The notes under the pieces: model-generated
Told to the model about the DNA's origin: nothing
Databases searched by the model: none
The model's input: the letters and a program-made list of their open reading frames with translations, nothing else
Assembly: GCA_024707225.1 (NCBI GenBank)
Contig: JANQAE010000002.1
Coordinates: 248,001-312,000 of the forward strand
Source: Dokdonella sp.
GTDB lineage: Bacteria; Pseudomonadota; Gammaproteobacteria; Xanthomonadales; Rhodanobacteraceae
Reading direction: 5' to 3'
Length of the DNA: 64,000 bases
Position numbers and translations under genes: made by a program
Part shown: piece by piece, positions 60,584-64,000 of the stretch
Numbering within the stretch: position 1 is the stretch's first letter
How the letters are laid out: every line of letters starts with the position of its first letter

Positions 60584-60716
60584 GGGCGACACCGTAGCAG
60601 GCTTGGCCGTACCGGACTGGCCGTTTTCGGCTGTCGTACGGCCGCCATCGGATCGAAGCCGGCGCCGCGGGTGCGGCAGGGACCGGAGGGCGGTCCGCGT
60701 AGCGGCGCCGGACCGG

Positions 60717-61497
60717 TCAGAAACCGTAGCGCAGGAAGCCGCCGTCGACCGCGATGCACTCGCCGGTGACGTAGCTGGCCGCCGGCAGGCACAGGAACGC
60801 GACCGCGGCGGCGACCTCCTCGACTTCGCCGATGCGGCGCATCGGCGTGCGCTCGAGCACCTCTTCCAGATAATCCGGATCGGCCAGCGGCTCCTCGGTG
60901 CGGCGCGTGCGGATGTACCACGGCGCGACCGCGTTGACGCGGATGCCGTCCTCGGCCCATTCGCAGGCCAGATTGCGCGTCAGCTGGTGCAGCGCGGCCT
61001 TGGTCATGCCGTACGGCGCGCCGGTGCGCGCACGCGGTCAGACCCGAGACCGAGCCGACGTTGACGATCGCGGCGCCGCCGTGCTCGGCCAGATGCGGAT
61101 GCGCCAGGCGGCACATCTCGAACGCGCCGAGCAGGTTCGTCTCGACCAGATCGCGCACCTCCTCGAGCGTGTAGTCGAGCGCGGCGCGGCTGGTATTGCC
61201 GCCGGCATTGTTGACGAGCAGCGACGGCGGCTGGCCGAGGTCGGCGATCCAGTCGAACACCTCCAGGCGCTGCTCGGCATCGGCGATGTCGGCCGCGAAC
61301 GCGAGCAGGCGGCGGGACGGGAATTCCTCGGCGAGTTCGCCGGCGATCGTCTCCAGATACGGCTCGTCGCGCGCGACCAGCAGCACGTCGGCGCCGAGGC
61401 CGGCCAGCTCGCGCACGCAGGCCAGTCCGATGCCGCGGCTCGCGCCGGTCACCAGCGCGACCTGTCCGTCCAGCCGCCAGCGCGCCGGATCGATCAC
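60717..61497 (-). pseudogene. SDR (tropinone-reductase-like) gene with one frameshift
   Basis: Classical SDR: VALVTGASRGIGLACVRELAG, NNAG in SLLVNNAGG, GSVSG, then GAPYGMTKAALHQLTRNLACEW with the active Tyr and Lys. PWYIRTRRTEEPL and ITGECIAVDGGFLRYGF-type ends confirm the family. The two halves are in different frames: the break lies near 61030 after SVSGLTA, where one base is extra. The span of 781 bases is not a multiple of three. It probably starts at the GTG at 61497. If the break is an error, the enzyme would be about 259 residues. Substrate unknown. Confidence 0.82.
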
Positions 61498-61568
61498 CGT
61501 TTCACCCGCTTGTCGGTCCTCGGATCCACGCGCAGACTGTAGCCGATCCCGTCGCCGCGGAGCACCCG

Positions 61569-61790
61569 ATGAACCGCCTGCGCATGCTCTCGTCCGCCGC
61601 CGCAATCGCCCTGCCGCTCGCGGCGTGCTCGCCTTCGCCGTCACCGCCGCCGGTCGAGGCACCCAAGTCGACCGTGCTCGATGCGCAGCGCCGAGCGCTC
61701 GCCAAGGCGCGGGCGCTCAACGAACAGGCCGACCGTCAAGCCGCCGAGCTCGACCGCGCGGCCGAAGGCGGCGAATCGCCGCAGCGCTGA
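61569..61790 (+). CDS. Small lipoprotein
   Basis: A 73-residue product with signal peptide and lipobox LPLAACS, giving lipidated Cys20. The mature part is short: a Pro-rich stretch, then a helix rich in Ala, Arg and Gln (DAQRRALAKARALNEQADRQAAELDRA) that is probably a coiled coil. It is divergent from the SDR gene. Function unknown. Confidence 0.7.
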   Translation: MNRLRMLSSAAAIALPLAACSPSPSPPPVEAPKSTVLDAQRRALAKARALNEQADRQAAELDRAAEGGESPQR

Positions 61791-61967
61791 ACGAGCGCCG
61801 GGCCGCTACCGGACGGTATCGTCCGCCGGTCGCCGCCACGCGCCGACGGCTGCGCGAGCGCGCGTGGCCGGGTTTGGCATCGGATCGCCTATTGAGAGGG
61901 CGGGGGCGGCCGCATGGCCGGTCCTCCTCGACCGATCCCGACCGCCATCTCTGCCGGAGCGCCCTTC

Positions 61968-63419
61968 ATGTCCGCCATCCGATCCACCGCCAGCGCCGCC
62001 CTGTTGGGCGCGTGTTGTCTCATCGCCACCGCCTTCGTCAGCGCCCAGCGCCTGCCGGACTGGGCCGCCGCGACGCGCATCCATCAGGACGGCGATCTGA
62101 CGATCGTCCTCGACGGCGCGCCCCCGGCTGAGCAGTGCCGCGAGGATTTCGACCGCGTCGACACGCTCTACAGCGAGGACGGCTGGCTGCGCTACAACCG
62201 CAGCGCCGGTACCGGCGACGCGGCGCCGGTGCTGTGGGACTACGGCAATCAGCCGAACAATCGCCTGCTGAACTTCGGCGGCCACAGCGGCCAGCCCCAC
62301 ACCCGCGTGCTCTCGGCCGGCTGGACTTTGTCCGGCAGCTACCAGACGAACAGCAGTTGGCTGCTGACGCCCCAGATCGATTTCGCGCCGGGCATGCGGC
62401 TGAGCTTCTGGACCCGCGCCGCGATCGACGATCTGTTCCAGCTGCCCGAGCGTATCTACGTGCGCGCCTGCACCAGCGGCGACTGCACCGACGTCGGCGC
62501 CGGCCCCGACGAGGTGGGTGCGTTCACGCAGCAGCTGGCGGTCGTCAACGAGGCGTTGGTCACGAACGAATTCTGTTGGGAGCCCGATGCGACCGCCTGC
62601 AACGGCTTTCCGCTCAACTGGACCCGGGTCAGTGTCGTGCTGCCCGAGTCCGGGCGCGGCCGGGTCGCGATCCAAAACCACTATCCGCTACGTTGGGGCG
62701 GCGGCTGGGAGCCGAACGGCAACGGTGTAGTCGCGGCCGTGGACACCGTGCAGATCGACGGCGCGGCTACCTGCCCGCTGCGCCACAACCGGCTGGTTGC
62801 GCACGACTTCGAAGCGCCGGCCAACCGGCTGATCCAGAATCGGGATCCGGCGAATGTCACACTCAGCGGCGCGGTGTGCTGGCAGTGGGGCAGCAGCACC
62901 AGTGTGCGTCGTAACGCCTGGTTCCGTCGCTTCCACCTCGCCGAGGACCACGATCTGTCCGGGCGCGTCGCCGTCATCGGCGTCGATTTCGGCGTCGGCG
63001 ATTCAATCACCAACCAGTACCTGCCGATCCGGCTGTACACGATTGCGCGCGATGCCGAACTGGCCGTCGAGAACCTGACGGTGATCGGCATCGAGAACGC
63101 GCTCGTCTACGCCGGTGACTCGCTTGTCACTCGCCATGTGCCGGCACAGGCCTTCGTACCGAACGCACAGACCCAGGATCTGGTCGTGGAAGTGAGTTCC
63201 GAGTACGGTCCGGCCGGCACCGAATTCTTGATCGGTATCAACCAAGCAGGCCACACGCGCGGCGCCTATTACTCGGGTGCGTGCCGCTATGGTGACGGCA
63301 GCGCGATCGCCGGCGACCAGATCGTCCCGCTCGACAGCGTGGTGTATTCGCAGGGACCGCTCTACCTCCCCGACGACGCGCCGCTGATCATCGCGCACTT
63401 CGAGCAACTGCCGTTCTGA
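61968..63419 (+). CDS. Secreted choice-of-anchor/adhesin-like protein
   Basis: A 483-residue exported protein. The signal peptide is hydrophobic (ALLGACCLIATAFVSAQ). The mature protein has jelly-roll-type sequences: EDFDRVDTLYSEDGWLRYN, SGSYQTNSSWLLTPQIDFAPGMRLSFWTR and a second copy-like region around HDFEAPANRLIQN. These recall the choice-of-anchor J (cleaved adhesin) domain. No catalytic residues were seen. The ATG at 61968 has CCGGAG upstream. It is followed by the sigma gene 173 bases later. Confidence 0.75.
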   Translation: MSAIRSTASAALLGACCLIATAFVSAQRLPDWAAATRIHQDGDLTIVLDGAPPAEQCREDFDRVDTLYSEDGWLRYNRSAGTGDAAPVLWDYGNQPNNRLLNFGGHSGQPHTRVLSAGWTLSGSYQTNSSWLLTPQIDFAPGMRLSFWTRAAIDDLFQLPERIYVRACTSGDCTDVGAGPDEVGAFTQQLAVVNEALVTNEFCWEPDATACNGFPLNWTRVSVVLPESGRGRVAIQNHYPLRWGGGWEPNGNGVVAAVDTVQIDGAATCPLRHNRLVAHDFEAPANRLIQNRDPANVTLSGAVCWQWGSSTSVRRNAWFRRFHLAEDHDLSGRVAVIGVDFGVGDSITNQYLPIRLYTIARDAELAVENLTVIGIENALVYAGDSLVTRHVPAQAFVPNAQTQDLVVEVSSEYGPAGTEFLIGINQAGHTRGAYYSGACRYGDGSAIAGDQIVPLDSVVYSQGPLYLPDDAPLIIAHFEQLPF

Positions 63420-63592
63420 CCGGCCGCCACGCCCGCGCCCGGATTCGACCGGGCGCGGCATTCCGTCAACGTGATGTCGTCCCTGCTCGCCCAATGGCCG
63501 CCGTGCGCGCTTGCGCCGATGACCGCGGTCACTGGACCGCCGACGCCGCGCGGGGTCAATGGTCGCAGTCCCCCGCTGCTGCCGTTCCCACG

Positions 63593-64000
63593 TTGTCCGA
63601 TCGAGACGAGATCACCCGCCTGCTCGGTCAGGCCCGCGCCGGCGAGCGCGCGGCCTGGGAAGCGCTGCTGCGCGGCACCTTCGGCGACCTCAAGCGCATG
63701 GCGCGCCAGCTGCTGCTGCGCGGCCAGACGTTGCCGACGCTCAACGCGACCAGCCTGATCAACGAGTGGTATCTGAGGCTGGCCGAATCGGGTGGTGCGG
63801 TGCCGGCCACGCGCCAGCATTTCTTCGCGCTGTCGGCCAAGGTCATGCGTCAGGTGATCTGCGCCTATGCGCGGACACGGCTCACGCTCAAGCGCGGCGG
63901 CGAGCAGCGTCGCGTCGAACTCGACGAGGGCGCGGCCGCGCTCGACGCCGAGAGCGAGGACTTCATCGCGGTCGACGCCGCGCTGCTGCAGCTCGCGCGC
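63593..64000 (+). CDS. ECF-type sigma factor (third), 3' end beyond window
   Basis: The first 136 codons of another ECF sigma factor: EITRLLGQARAGERAAWEALL, FGDLKRMARQLLLRGQ, TSLINEWYLRL and HFFALSAKVMRQVICAYARTR cover region 2. It is clearly related to the 24708 and 50213 genes. I place the start at the TTG at 63593 because the family begins there; an in-frame ATG at 63494 would add 33 residues. A kinase gene may follow beyond the window, as at the other two loci. No RBS is strong. Confidence 0.8.
   Translation, partial: MSDRDEITRLLGQARAGERAAWEALLRGTFGDLKRMARQLLLRGQTLPTLNATSLINEWYLRLAESGGAVPATRQHFFALSAKVMRQVICAYARTRLTLKRGGEQRRVELDEGAAALDAESEDFIAVDAALLQLAR

Overview
This 64 kb window is very GC-rich chromosomal DNA (roughly 70% by eye) with dense, short-spaced genes on both strands. 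Gene content points to a gammaproteobacterium of the order Lysobacterales (Xanthomonadales), perhaps Rhodanobacteraceae-like. The evidence is a putative RiPP cassette of the type I know from Xanthomonadales, repeated ECF-sigma/TPR-kinase pairs, several delta-60 repeat proteins with a shared C-terminal tail, and groESL under a CIRCE element. This is inference; no rRNA or tRNA gene was seen.

Layout. 1-4.8 kb: 3'-truncated tricorn-like protease, biosynthetic threonine dehydratase and a small membrane protein. 4.8-10.2 kb (minus strand): an operon-like run of acetoacetyl-CoA-synthetase-like pseudo-enzyme, sugar epimerase, GT2 glycosyltransferase, GtrA flippase and photolyase. 10.4-13.5 kb: cutA-dsbD-tlpA, for divalent cation tolerance and periplasmic disulfide reduction; this DsbD has two tandem N-terminal domains. 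13.6-18.1 kb: a secreted endonuclease I, then groES-groEL. 18.4-24.1 kb: an island of secreted repeat proteins (two delta-60 proteins, a beta-helix protein, a small exported protein) with two decayed gene remnants. 24.7-28.2 kb: first ECF sigma/TPR-kinase pair.

28.3-33.9 kb is the most interesting part. A SagB-type dehydrogenase, a 93-residue putative precursor peptide and a class III cyclase-TPR protein form a compact RiPP-like cassette, followed by a cyclic-nucleotide-binding GGDEF protein that could read the cyclase output. 34.0-36.8 kb: isocitrate lyase and a divergent LysR regulator with AT-rich direct repeats between them. 36.8-40.4 kb: membrane proteins, an FHA-GGDEF protein and a YbaY-type lipoprotein with a structured leader. 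40.4-46.3 kb: a large Lhr helicase broken by three frameshifts, then a qorR/qorB-like divergent pair. 46.5-51.5 kb: VIT transporter, second ECF/kinase pair, DsbA-like isomerase. 51.8-58.2 kb: TetR-controlled RND efflux genes plus an SDR. 58.4-61.5 kb: alkylation repair genes (ogt-like, ada-alkA) and a frameshifted SDR. 61.6-64 kb: lipoprotein, secreted adhesin-like protein, and the start of a third ECF sigma gene.

At least seven frame breaks, mostly one base, fall in otherwise intact genes after position 37,000. Either the assembly has residual indels or several genes are decaying; this affects how those products should be read.
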